A stretch of DNA of 11,185 nucleotides from Chloroflexota bacterium (GTDB taxonomy: Bacteria > Chloroflexota > Anaerolineae > B4-G1 > DUEL01). The notes under the pieces are model-generated. The model was not told where the DNA came from. It saw nothing but the letters and a program-made list of their open reading frames with translations, and did no database searches. The stretch covers positions 1 to 11,185 of the forward strand of contig JAGHZG010000021.1 in the NCBI GenBank assembly GCA_017743275.1. The letters are read 5' to 3'. The position numbers and the translations under genes are program-made. This document shows, in pieces, positions 1 to 5,792 of the stretch (position 1 is its first letter; every line of letters starts with the position of its first letter).

Positions 1-1
1 T

Positions 2-568
2 GTCGCCTACGCGCAGGTGGGCAAGTCTCTGGGCCTGCCCACCCACACCTACCTGGGCGCCAGCGCCGCCAAGGTGGTGGATGCTCAGGCAGGGCTGGAG
101 AGCGGCATTACCGCCGTCATCGGCGCGCTGGGCGGCATCAACATGATCTCCGGCGCCGGCATGCTGGACTTCCTGGCCTGCCAGAGTGCGGAAAAACTGG
201 TGGTGGACGCCGAGGCGGTCGGCATGGCCCTGCGGCTGGTGGAGGGCATCCAGGTCCACACCGACACCCTGGCGCTGGAGATGTTTGAGTCCATCGGTTT
301 CCGGGGCGACTTCCTGAAGCAGAAAATCACGCGCCAACTCTTCCCGAAGGAGCAGTATCTGCCCTCGGCGGTGCTGGAGCGGGGCTCCATCCGGGCCTGG
401 GAGGAGGGGGGCCGGCTGGACACCTTTGCCCGGGCGAAGGCCCGCGTGCGGGAACTGCTGGCCGCCTACCAGCGCCCGCCGATGGACCCCGACCAGGAGC
501 GGGAACTGCGGTCCATGGTGGAGCGGCTGGCCCGCCATGCCGGAATGGACTCCCTGCCGCCGCTGTAG
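2..568 (+). CDS. Trimethylamine methyltransferase (MttB) family protein, C-terminal part
   Basis: This is the C-terminal 188 residues of a methyltransferase whose start lies before the window; the frame is open from base 2. The sequence has the MttB-superfamily C-terminal style: TYLGASAAKVVDAQAG near the start, then a Gly/Ala/Met-rich barrel segment (GALGGINMISGAGMLDF), and a helical tail with FLKQKITRQLFPKEQYLP. Family members move a methyl group from a quaternary or tertiary amine (trimethylamine, glycine betaine, carnitine and similar) to a cognate corrinoid protein in the cytoplasm. The substrate cannot be told from this fragment, and no corrinoid protein or activase gene is visible nearby. 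No in-frame UAG occurs in the visible part before the terminal TAG, so nothing here points to a pyrrolysine enzyme, although the residue could lie upstream. The terminal TAG lies inside the palindromic repeat starting at 565. Family assignment is fairly secure; substrate is unknown. Confidence 0.85.
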   Translation, partial: VAYAQVGKSLGLPTHTYLGASAAKVVDAQAGLESGITAVIGALGGINMISGAGMLDFLACQSAEKLVVDAEAVGMALRLVEGIQVHTDTLALEMFESIGFRGDFLKQKITRQLFPKEQYLPSAVLERGSIRAWEEGGRLDTFARAKARVRELLAAYQRPPMDPDQERELRSMVERLARHAGMDSLPPL

Positions 569-612
569 CGCGGGCCGCCAGGCCCTGCATACAGGCGGAC
601 CACCTGCGCTAC
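565..612. repeat. GTAGCGC palindromic repeat, copy 1
   Basis: This 48-bp element begins GTAGCGCGGGC and ends CACCTGCGCTAC, so its ends are inverted (GTAGCGC/GCGCTAC). It has two internal inverted segments (GGGCCGCCAGGCCC and a CAGGCGG-type arm). It belongs to the same family as the copies at 2507, 8619 and 10217. It overlaps the end of the methyltransferase gene: the TAG stop codon is bases 2-4 of the element. Confidence 0.7.
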
Positions 613-632
613 CAGGCCGCTGTGGCGCCGGT

Positions 633-731
633 CCGGTTTGAGAGTAACGGTCGGCGAAGGCCGACCCCCGGCCGCAGGCCCAGGAAGGACGACTTCCGTC
701 GGCGCCGTTGGCACCGACAGCCCGGCCGGTA
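633..731. repeat. 99-bp two-hairpin repeat, copy 1
   Basis: This stretch aligns without gaps to 2602-2700, with about 15 differences by hand count. It contains two hairpins: GGTCGGC-GAAG-GCCGACC at 649-666 and GGAAG-GACGA-CTTCC at about 683-697. A 27-base core around the second hairpin (AGGAAGGACGACTTCCGTCG and the following GCGCCGT) is identical in both copies. It ends 13 bases before the ATG of the next gene, so it would lie in that gene's leader if it is transcribed. I do not recognise it as a known riboswitch. Confidence 0.75.
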
Positions 732-744
732 ACAGGGAGGCGTT

Positions 745-972
745 ATGAAACCCGAACTGGTTGTTATCGCCTTCCTCGTCGTCATTGTTGCGGCTCTGGC
801 CCTGCTTTCCCCGCCAGGCGCGGCTTTCCTGGAGCGGGTGATGGGCGAGAGCCTCAAGGCCCGGGCCGCGGAGTATGTGGATGCTCAGGGTTCTCCGGGA
901 CGTGTACCCTCTGGGAGAGGAACCACTCTTCTGGCGGAGAGTTTACCGGTGCGGGCCGGAGGGGGCCGGTGA
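745..972 (+). CDS. Small protein with N-terminal membrane anchor, unknown function
   Basis: This is a 75-codon ORF starting at ATG after a good Shine-Dalgarno (GGGAGG, 4 bases upstream). Residues 5-25 (LVVIAFLVVIVAALALLS) form one strongly hydrophobic segment, followed by an amphipathic stretch (FLERVMGESLKARAAEYV). After about residue 46 the frame becomes Gly/Arg/Ser-rich with poor GC at third positions. The +1 frame over the same bases (881-1009) looks more like real protein. The gene may therefore be an anchor peptide that overlaps a second gene, or a single gene of about 87 residues interrupted by a frameshift near 876-881. The annotated 3' end is uncertain for this reason. I do not recognise a family. 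It lies in the same orientation just upstream of the secreted glycoside-hydrolase-like gene and could be in its operon. Confidence 0.5.
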   Translation: MKPELVVIAFLVVIVAALALLSPPGAAFLERVMGESLKARAAEYVDAQGSPGRVPSGRGTTLLAESLPVRAGGGR

Positions 973-1009
973 GGCGCGCTGGCTGGACCTCCCCGATCCT
1001 TCACAATAA
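881..1009 (+). CDS. Overlapping 42-residue ORF, possibly the second half of the preceding gene
   Basis: This ORF lies in the +1 frame relative to the preceding ORF and starts at an ATG within it. It encodes 42 residues beginning MLRVLRDVYPLGEEPLFWRR and ending WLDLPDPSQ. Third-position GC is about 70% here, against about 50% in the competing frame over the same stretch, by hand count. The peptide composition (Leu, Arg, Glu, Trp, Tyr, Asp) looks like genuine protein. No Shine-Dalgarno precedes the ATG closely, so translation would depend on coupling to, or a frameshift from, the upstream anchor ORF. I do not recognise a family. It is either the true C-terminal part of the 745 gene or a small overlapping gene. 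Confidence 0.35.
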   Translation: MLRVLRDVYPLGEEPLFWRRVYRCGPEGAGEARWLDLPDPSQ

Positions 1010-1045
1010 GGCGCGCGGCAAAACAAAGTGCTGTTGGGGGAAACG

Positions 1046-2467
1046 GTGGTCTTCAAGGGATGGCTGACCAGTATTGTGCTGCTCTGCCTGGTGGCGGTCC
1101 TGACGCCTGTGCTCTTGCCCGTCTCGTTCGCAACGAGGCATGAAGCGCGGCGGAGCGCCGTCCCGGAAACCGGGGATGACTGGTACATCCGCAACGGGTT
1201 TGACCGCCAGCCTCCGCCGCCGGCCGAACCCTGGCCGCGCCCCCTGCCGCCATCGTCGCCCGCCACCGTTGCCCCGGCGGGCGATTTCTTCGTGTATCTC
1301 CCGATGGTGACCAGGGGGGCATCGCCGGAATTCCGGGCCCTGTGGGTCACCCGCTTTGACTGGACGCGCGCCGACGGCACCTGGGCGCAGCCGTCAGCCC
1401 TGGTGGCCATCGCGGAGCAGGCGGCCGCCGCCCACTTCAACGTCCTGCTCTTCCAGGTGCGCGGGGTGGGGGACGCTTTCTACACCCCAGGGAACGAGCC
1501 CTGGTCCTCCCGCCTGACGGGAACCGTCTCCAACACCCTCGGCACCGATCCCGGTTTTGACCCCCTGGCGGTGCTGATAGAGGCGGCCCACGCCCGCGGC
1601 CTCCAGGTCCACGCCTACCTGAACGTCTACCCGACCTGGCTCTGTAAGATTGGCGCCCCCCCGGATGGCACGGTACCTCTTCATCCGTTCTGGGCCTTTT
1701 CGCAGGGGAACGGCATCTCCTGGAGCGCATGGCGGGTGTACGATTCGGGCGGCAACCCGATGAACCTGATGACCTGCCTGTCGTACCTCTGGGCCACCCC
1801 GGCCTGGGAGGGGATGCGTTCCCACTTTCTCAACGTTGTCACCGACCTGGTGACCCGCTACGACCTGGACGGGGTCCATCTGGACCTGGTCCGCTATCCG
1901 GGCCGGAACTACTCCTACGACCCGTTCACGCCCTCGTTTCCGAACGACGGGTCCCGGGCCGACTGGCAGCGGGAGCAGGTCAACCGGCTGGTCCGGGAGA
2001 CGTATCAGATTGTGAAGGCCCACCGGCCCAATGCCTGGGTGACGGCGGCCGTGTGGGGAGTGTACCAGAACAAATGGGGATGGCCCTCCTTCAGCCAGGG
2101 GTACAGCGACTACTATCAGGACTCCAAGCGCTGGCTGCGCGAGGGCTGGGTAGACGCCATCATGCCGATGATCTATCCTGCCAATCCCTCGTCTAATTGT
2201 CCGGACAACACCGTCTGGATACTGGAACGGTTCCGCATGCTGGTGGCGGACTTCCTGGCCGACGCCGGAGGGCGGTATGTCTTCCCCGGCATTCACGGTG
2301 GCTACGCCTGTTTTGACGACACCATCAACCGCATCCAGGCCAGCCGGGAGTTGGGGGCAAGGGGACAGGCCATCTTTTCCCACGGTTCGGTCAACAGCAG
2401 GGGCTACTGGGACGAACTGGCCCTTCAGGCGTACCCATCTCCGGCCCCCGTACCCCCGTTGCCCTGA
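1046..2467 (+). CDS. Secreted glycoside hydrolase-like protein (GHL10/DUF187, COG1649 family)
   Basis: The protein has 473 residues from the GTG at 1046. I chose this start because GGGGG lies 5 bases upstream and the product then begins with a compact signal peptide (MVFKGWLTS, then a Leu/Val-rich core). The frame is also open from a GTG at 1028. After a Pro-rich spacer comes FFVYLPMVTRG, a linker style I associate with exported Chloroflexota proteins. The TIM-barrel-like domain then runs from EFRALWVTRFDW (about residue 95) to near the end. Its family hallmarks are FNVLLFQVRGVGDAFY (131-146), GLQVHAYLNVYPTW (185-198), YDLDGVHLDLVRYPG (272-286), WVTAAVWGVY (331-340) and DAIMPMIYP (370-378). 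Asp and Glu residues at the strand ends (as in HLDLVRYPG) are the likely catalytic or binding carboxylates. Members are predicted to act on extracellular or cell-wall polysaccharide; the substrate is not known from sequence. It starts 36 bases after the small ORFs and is probably co-transcribed with them. Confidence 0.85.
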   Translation: MVFKGWLTSIVLLCLVAVLTPVLLPVSFATRHEARRSAVPETGDDWYIRNGFDRQPPPPAEPWPRPLPPSSPATVAPAGDFFVYLPMVTRGASPEFRALWVTRFDWTRADGTWAQPSALVAIAEQAAAAHFNVLLFQVRGVGDAFYTPGNEPWSSRLTGTVSNTLGTDPGFDPLAVLIEAAHARGLQVHAYLNVYPTWLCKIGAPPDGTVPLHPFWAFSQGNGISWSAWRVYDSGGNPMNLMTCLSYLWATPAWEGMRSHFLNVVTDLVTRYDLDGVHLDLVRYPGRNYSYDPFTPSFPNDGSRADWQREQVNRLVRETYQIVKAHRPNAWVTAAVWGVYQNKWGWPSFSQGYSDYYQDSKRWLREGWVDAIMPMIYPANPSSNCPDNTVWILERFRMLVADFLADAGGRYVFPGIHGGYACFDDTINRIQASRELGARGQAIFSHGSVNSRGYWDELALQAYPSPAPVPPLP

Positions 2468-2479
2468 TGGGTCTGGCCA

Positions 2480-2503
2480 GTACAGGCTGACAGCCTGTGT
2501 TAC
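2480..2503. repeat. Short hairpin repeat related to the GTAGCGC family
   Basis: ACAGGCT-GAC-AGCCTGT forms a perfect 7-bp stem, flanked by GT and GTTAC. This matches the left half of the repeat copies at 8619 and 10217 (GCAGGCT...AGCCTG). It lies 12 bases after the stop of the glycoside-hydrolase-like gene, so it could act as a transcript 3'-end hairpin, although no T-run follows. Confidence 0.5.
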
Positions 2504-2506
2504 CGC

Positions 2507-2552
2507 GTAGCGCCGGCCGCCAGGCCGGTTCCCTCCTGATAGCCTGCGCTAC
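2507..2552. repeat. GTAGCGC palindromic repeat, copy 2
   Basis: This 46-bp element has perfect 7-bp inverted ends (GTAGCGC and GCGCTAC) and an internal CCGGCCGCCAGGCCGG arm. It is followed by related half-units: GTAGCGCCGGCCATTTGGCC from 2561 and CAGCGCCGGCC-GTCT-GGCCGG at about 2679-2698. The interval 2480-2700 is therefore a mosaic of repeat units with no gene in it. Confidence 0.7.
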
Positions 2553-2601
2553 GGGCCGCTGTAGCGCCGGCCATTTGGCCGGTGTGGCGCTGGCCGCCGG
2601 G

Positions 2602-2700
2602 CCGGTTTGAGAGCAGCGGTCGGCGAAGGCCGACCGGAGGCCTGCGGCCCAGGAAGGACGACTTCCGTCGGCGCCGTCAGCGCCGGCCGTCTGGCCGGTA
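2602..2700. repeat. 99-bp two-hairpin repeat, copy 2
   Basis: This is the gap-free counterpart of 633-731. The hairpin GGTCGGC-GAAG-GCCGACC is at 2618-2635 and GGAAG-GACGA-CTTCC at about 2652-2666. It ends 29 bases before the kamA start codon. Both copies sit in the same orientation relative to the downstream gene and follow a GTAGCGC-type repeat. Confidence 0.75.
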
Positions 2701-2729
2701 TCTGATTCAATATCAAGCGAGGAGGAAGC

Positions 2730-4016
2730 ATGCCCGCTCATCTGGAACTCACCGAACGCCGCACCCCGCCGCCCCCGTGGCAGGACGTGCCCTGGGAGCA
2801 GTGGGAGGACTGGCACTGGCAACTGGCTAACCGCATCACCACCGTGGAGGAACTGGCCCGCGTCATCCCGCTGACCGAGGAAGAGAAGGCGATGATTGAG
2901 GAATCGCTGGGGACGCTGCGGATGGCCATCACCCCCTACTACGCCAGCCTGATGGACCCCAACGACCCCCACGACCCCATCCGCCAGCGGGCTGTGCCCA
3001 CCCTCTACGAGAAAATTGTTCGCCCGGAGGACATGCGGGACCCCCTCCACGAGGACACCGACTCCCCCGCGCCCGGCCTCACCCACCGCTACCCGGACCG
3101 GGTGCTCCTGCTGGTCACCGACCAGTGTGCGATGTACTGCCGCCACTGCACCCGCCGTCGCTATGCCGGGGAGACCGACATGCCCCGCTCCCAGGCGGAG
3201 ATAGATGCCGCCATCGCCTACATCCGGGAGCACCGGGAGGTCCGGGACGTCCTCTTCAGCGGCGGCGACCCGTTCACCCTCTCCACCGAGCGCCTGGAGT
3301 ACATCGTGGCGAAACTTCACGAGATTCCCCACGTGGAGATTGTCCGCTACGGGACCGCCGCGCCGGTCACCTTTCCCCAGCGCATCACTGATGAACTGGT
3401 GAACATGCTGAAGAAGTACCAGCCGGTCTGGATCAACACCCACTTCAACCACCCCAGGGAGTTGACCCCGCGCGCCCGTCAGGCGTTGGCGAAACTGGCC
3501 GACGCGGGCTTTGTCCTGGGCAACCAGACCGTCCTCCTGCGCGGCGTCAACGACTGCCCGTACATCATCAAGGAACTCTGCCAGCGGCTGGTGGAGAACC
3601 GCGTTCGCCCATACCGCCTCTACCAGTGCGACCTCTCCCTGGGCATCGGCCATTTCCGGACGACCATCGCGCGGGGGATTGAGATCATAGAGCACCTCTC
3701 CGGCCACACCACCGGCTTCGCCGTGCCGGAGTTTATGGTGGACCTGCCCGGTGGCGGCGGGAAGACGCCGGTGAACCCCCGCTATCTCATCGCATGGAAC
3801 GGCCGGGTGGCGATTTTCCGCAACTACGAGGGGGTCATTGCCCGCTACACGGAGCCGGACGACTACCGGTTTGAGTGCCCGCCCCACTGCCGCATCTGCG
3901 AGGAGCGGCGGGCGCGCGGGCTGGACGAGCCGAAAGTCGGGCCGGCGCGCCTCTTTGCCGGGGAGGCCATTGCCCTGGAGCCTGCCGACCTCCCTCGCCG
4001 GGCCCGCCGCCGGTAA
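2730..4016 (+). CDS. kamA: L-lysine 2,3-aminomutase
   Basis: This is a 428-residue radical-SAM, PLP-dependent enzyme that converts L-lysine to L-beta-lysine in the cytoplasm, the first step of lysine fermentation or of N-epsilon-acetyl-beta-lysine osmolyte synthesis. The start is secure: GAGGAGG lies 6-7 bases upstream of the ATG. The 4Fe-4S/SAM motif CAMYCRHC gives C133, C137 and C140. SGGDP at 177-181 is the SAM-binding Gly-rich strand. K345 in PGGGGKTP is the expected PLP Schiff-base lysine. D301 (QCDLSLG) and D338 (MVDLPGG) match the two aspartates that hold the substrate lysine side-chain amine, which argues for lysine rather than glutamate 2,3-aminomutase. C276 with C383, C387 and C390 resembles the family's structural zinc site. 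Length is normal. No acetyltransferase (ablB) or other lysine-fermentation gene is adjacent, so the pathway role is open. A 99-bp repeat precedes it and a hairpin follows it. Confidence 0.95.
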   Translation: MPAHLELTERRTPPPPWQDVPWEQWEDWHWQLANRITTVEELARVIPLTEEEKAMIEESLGTLRMAITPYYASLMDPNDPHDPIRQRAVPTLYEKIVRPEDMRDPLHEDTDSPAPGLTHRYPDRVLLLVTDQCAMYCRHCTRRRYAGETDMPRSQAEIDAAIAYIREHREVRDVLFSGGDPFTLSTERLEYIVAKLHEIPHVEIVRYGTAAPVTFPQRITDELVNMLKKYQPVWINTHFNHPRELTPRARQALAKLADAGFVLGNQTVLLRGVNDCPYIIKELCQRLVENRVRPYRLYQCDLSLGIGHFRTTIARGIEIIEHLSGHTTGFAVPEFMVDLPGGGGKTPVNPRYLIAWNGRVAIFRNYEGVIARYTEPDDYRFECPPHCRICEERRARGLDEPKVGPARLFAGEAIALEPADLPRRARRR

Positions 4017-4018
4017 CC

Positions 4019-4052
4019 GATGTAGGCCAACTGCTTGCCGTTGGCCTGCATC
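4019..4052 (+). terminator. Hairpin downstream of kamA
   Basis: GATGTAGGCCAAC and GTTGGCCTGCATC form a 13-bp stem with one G-T wobble and an 8-base loop, starting 3 bases after the kamA stop. No T-run follows, so this is either an atypical terminator or a 3'-end-stabilising hairpin. Confidence 0.5.
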
Positions 4053-4095
4053 CTCTGGGCTTCCAACGATTTTGGGAGCCGCCTGCCTGTTAGAT

Positions 4096-4124
4096 TTGGC
4101 TTCCCGTTGACTTTACATTATAAT
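4096..4124 (+). promoter_or_regulatory. Predicted sigma-70-type promoter (TTGGCT-17-TATAAT)
   Basis: TTGGCT at 4096-4101 and a consensus TATAAT at 4119-4124 are separated by 17 bases. The predicted start of transcription is near 4131, just upstream of the decayed toxin-antitoxin remnant. It would drive that remnant and the nucleotidyltransferase gene behind it. It has the same architecture as the promoters at 4971 and 8723. Confidence 0.65.
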
Positions 4125-4146
4125 AGTCTATAGCCAGAAACAGGCG

Positions 4147-4209
4147 GTTGCCGCTGGAGAGCGCGGCGAGCCGTTGGATGAGGTTGTGCGAAAACTGAGT
4201 CTGGAGTAG
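4147..4209 (+). pseudogene. Possible antitoxin C-terminal remnant
   Basis: This open frame has no usable start codon and ends ERGEPLDEVVRKLSLE-stop. That ending resembles the C-terminal tail of RelB/Phd-type antitoxins. The stop is 4 bases before the GTG that opens a RelE/ParE-like toxin fragment, the compact spacing usual in such operons. The N-terminal part is missing: the predicted transcription start (about 4131) lies almost at the remnant. The evidence is context and a short tail only. Confidence 0.3.
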
Positions 4210-4213
4210 CGCT

Positions 4214-4294
4214 GTGTATTCCGTCCGTATCCTGGACGCCGCCATTCGTGACCTGGAGCGCCTGGACAGGCCGGTTGGCCGTCGTATTGTTGCC
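4214..4294 (+). pseudogene. RelE/ParE-family toxin, N-terminal remnant
   Basis: From a GTG, about 27 residues read YSVRILDAAIRDLERLDRPVGRRIVA. This is the characteristic first strand and helices of RelE/ParE ribosome-dependent or gyrase toxins (Y.V.I...A..DL..LD..V.RRI). The rest of the toxin fold is absent. The frame continues without a stop into about 36 residues of Arg/Pro-rich sequence and then into the nucleotidyltransferase gene. This looks like a deletion that joined the toxin's start to sequence upstream of the nucleotidyltransferase. A functional toxin is unlikely because the catalytic half is missing. Confidence 0.55.
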
Positions 4295-4402
4295 GACCGT
4301 CGTCCTTCGCCGACCCAGCGGCGGCGATGGGTGCTGGAAATGGCCCGCCGCCGGGCCCGGCCCGGCACAGGCAGCCTGCCGGAACGATTGCGGAGCGGAC
4401 CG

Positions 4403-4915
4403 ATGACCCAATGGCCAGACCTTCGTCCGGTGCTGGAAGGAATCCCCTGGGCCGTGGTGGGGGCCGTGGCGACCCGTCTCTACATGCCAGAACGGGCCAC
4501 CCGTGACCTGGACATCCTGATCCGGCGGGAGGACGAGCAGACGGTGCGGAATCGCCTGGAGACGGCGGGCTACCGCTATGGCGTTTCTCTGGCAGTTCCC
4601 GGATTTACCGTTTGCTCCCCCGATGGGGTCGCGATAGATGTTCTGCTGGGAGATGCCCCGTGGGTGGAGGAAGCACTGGCAGCCCCGCGTGTGGACCCGA
4701 CGGGTCTGCCCGTGCTGGACCTCCCCTACCTGGTGCTGATGAAACTGGAGGCCTCCCGCCTTCAGGACATAGCCGACCTGGCCCGGATGCTGGGCCTGGC
4801 CTCAGAGTCGGAACGAGAACGGGTCCGGGCTGCCGTTGCCCGGTACGTCCCCGACGCGCTGGAGGATCTGGAGTCCTTGATCTACCTGGGAATGCTGGAA
4901 ATGGGAACGGAATGA
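4403..4915 (+). CDS. MNT-type nucleotidyltransferase domain protein
   Basis: The protein has 170 residues from the ATG at 4403, chosen for GGAG 7 bases upstream. The same frame is open back to the GTG at 4214, which would give a 233-residue fusion. It carries the minimal nucleotidyltransferase signature WAVVGAVATRLYMPERATRDLDIL, with D35 and D37 as the DxD metal ligands and D79 (VAIDVLLG) as the third carboxylate. The C-terminal half has LPYLVLMKLEASRLQDIADLARML, typical of AbiEii-like and related stand-alone nucleotidyltransferases. All three acidic residues are present, so activity is plausible. Related proteins often act as toxins or antitoxins that transfer nucleotides to a partner (HEPN proteins, tRNA), but no partner gene is intact here. 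The segment RRRWVLEMARRRARPGTGSL just before the ATG may belong to the native protein, in which case the true start was lost. Biological role is unknown. Confidence 0.75.
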   Translation: MTQWPDLRPVLEGIPWAVVGAVATRLYMPERATRDLDILIRREDEQTVRNRLETAGYRYGVSLAVPGFTVCSPDGVAIDVLLGDAPWVEEALAAPRVDPTGLPVLDLPYLVLMKLEASRLQDIADLARMLGLASESERERVRAAVARYVPDALEDLESLIYLGMLEMGTE

Positions 4916-4936
4916 TGGCCACTCCATTCTACAACC

Positions 4937-4962
4937 GAACGGAAACGAACGCTTTCAGAACG
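4937..4962 (+). promoter_or_regulatory. Three phased GAACG repeats, candidate operator
   Basis: GAACG occurs at 4937, 4947 and 4958, spaced 10 and 11 bases, so all three face the same side of the helix. The block ends 8 bases before the -35 hexamer of the DeoR-family gene. Read on the other strand it is a series of CGTTC units inside TTTTCGTTC- and GTTCGTTTC-like sequence, similar in style to the TTCG-rich repeated operators of DeoR-family regulators. Autoregulation is inferred, not shown. Confidence 0.4.
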
Positions 4963-4970
4963 AAAACCGC

Positions 4971-4999
4971 TTGGCAAAAATTCCCTTCTGTTGTATAAT
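4971..4999 (+). promoter_or_regulatory. Predicted promoter TTGGCA-17-TATAAT, leaderless start
   Basis: TTGGCA at 4971-4976 and TATAAT at 4994-4999 have optimal 17-base spacing. Only 8 bases separate the TATAAT from the ATG at 5008, so transcription should start at or within a base or two of the start codon. No Shine-Dalgarno precedes the ATG. Confidence 0.8.
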
Positions 5000-5007
5000 C
5001 AAACTGC

Positions 5008-5757
5008 ATGGGAACACCGACCCCGCAGAGAAGGGCGGAGATCGCTCGCCTGCTGGCCCGGAGCGGCGCGGTCCGGGTGGCCGACCTGGCGGCCCGTTTC
5101 GGGACCTCTGAGCCCGCGATCCGTCGGGACCTGGAGTGGCTGGAGGCCCAGGGGCTGGCCCGGCGGATTCGCGGCGGCGCTGTCGCCACGCATCCCCCGA
5201 CGGATTCCCCACCGTCCCCCGATGCGGTCCCGGTGCGAATCGGGAGGGCCGCTGCGGGCCTGGTGCGGGCGGGGGAGACCGTCTTCATCGGCCCCGGCCT
5301 CATGACGCTGGAGGTCGCTCGCGCCCTCTCAGAGCATCCCCCGCTGACCATCATCACCAACGGCCTCTCTATCGCCCGCCAGATTGCCGACCATACCTCT
5401 CATACCCTTATCCTGACCGGGGGGCAACTGGAGCGTGCGGAGGGAGAACTGACCGGTCACCTGCCCCGGTCCGCGCTGGAGACCCTGCGCGCCGATCGGG
5501 TGGTCCTGGAACTGGGGGGAGTGGATGCCGCCGAGGGTCTGACGGACGACCGCCTTTCTCAGGCGGAACTGGCGCGGATGCTCTTTCAGCGGGGGCTACA
5601 GGTAGTGGTACTGGTGCCGCCCGATAGGGTGGGGCGGGTGGCGGCGGCCTACATCGGGCCGGTCACCGATGCCGATGTCATCGTCACCGCCCGCGAGGCC
5701 GACTCGGCCCCCCTCTGGGACCTGGCCGAAACCGGTGTACGGGTTCTTCTGGCCTGA
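5008..5757 (+). CDS. DeoR/GlpR-family transcriptional regulator
   Basis: This 249-residue protein has normal family length. Residues 6-57 form the DeoR winged helix-turn-helix ([20 protein letters not shown], then [20 protein letters not shown] and ARRIRGGA). The C-terminal effector domain has TIITNGL (114-120), LTGGQLE (136-142) and [11 protein letters not shown] (169-179). The usual sugar-phosphate-binding D.GTT loop is replaced by GPGLMT at 95-100, and the Lys-containing segment just before it is shortened. The effector may therefore differ from a classic sugar phosphate. It most likely represses or activates the ABC transporter ATPase gene 35 bases downstream and itself, through the GAACG repeats upstream. 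The start follows from the promoter geometry (leaderless). A downstream start cannot be excluded but would cut into the helix-turn-helix. Confidence 0.85.
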   Translation: MGTPTPQRRAEIARLLARSGAVRVADLAARFGTSEPAIRRDLEWLEAQGLARRIRGGAVATHPPTDSPPSPDAVPVRIGRAAAGLVRAGETVFIGPGLMTLEVARALSEHPPLTIITNGLSIARQIADHTSHTLILTGGQLERAEGELTGHLPRSALETLRADRVVLELGGVDAAEGLTDDRLSQAELARMLFQRGLQVVVLVPPDRVGRVAAAYIGPVTDADVIVTAREADSAPLWDLAETGVRVLLA

Positions 5758-5792
5758 TTCTGCAATCTGTAAAATCTGCACAAGGAGGAACA

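Noticed and set aside
565..612. CRISPR-like repeat
   Set aside because: Copies are dispersed kilobases apart and imperfectly palindromic, with no regular spacers and no cas genes.
466..714. Similar peptides (TEVVLPGP) encoded antisense in both 99-bp repeats
   Set aside because: The similarity follows simply from the DNA repeat. The frames start and end in unrelated flanks, and no start signals are conserved.
566..748. Amber readthrough (pyrrolysine) extension of the methyltransferase
   Set aside because: The frame after TAG stays open to a TGA at 746, but the extension is entirely repeat DNA and the protein already ends like the family. Nothing supports decoding of this UAG.
2391..3887. 498-codon minus-strand open frame
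   Set aside because: It is antisense to kamA and to repeat DNA, and has no motifs of its own.
4107..4124. TTGACT at 4107 as the -35 box for the TATAAT at 4119
   Set aside because: The spacing is only 6 bases. TTGGCT at 4096 gives the proper 17-base spacing.
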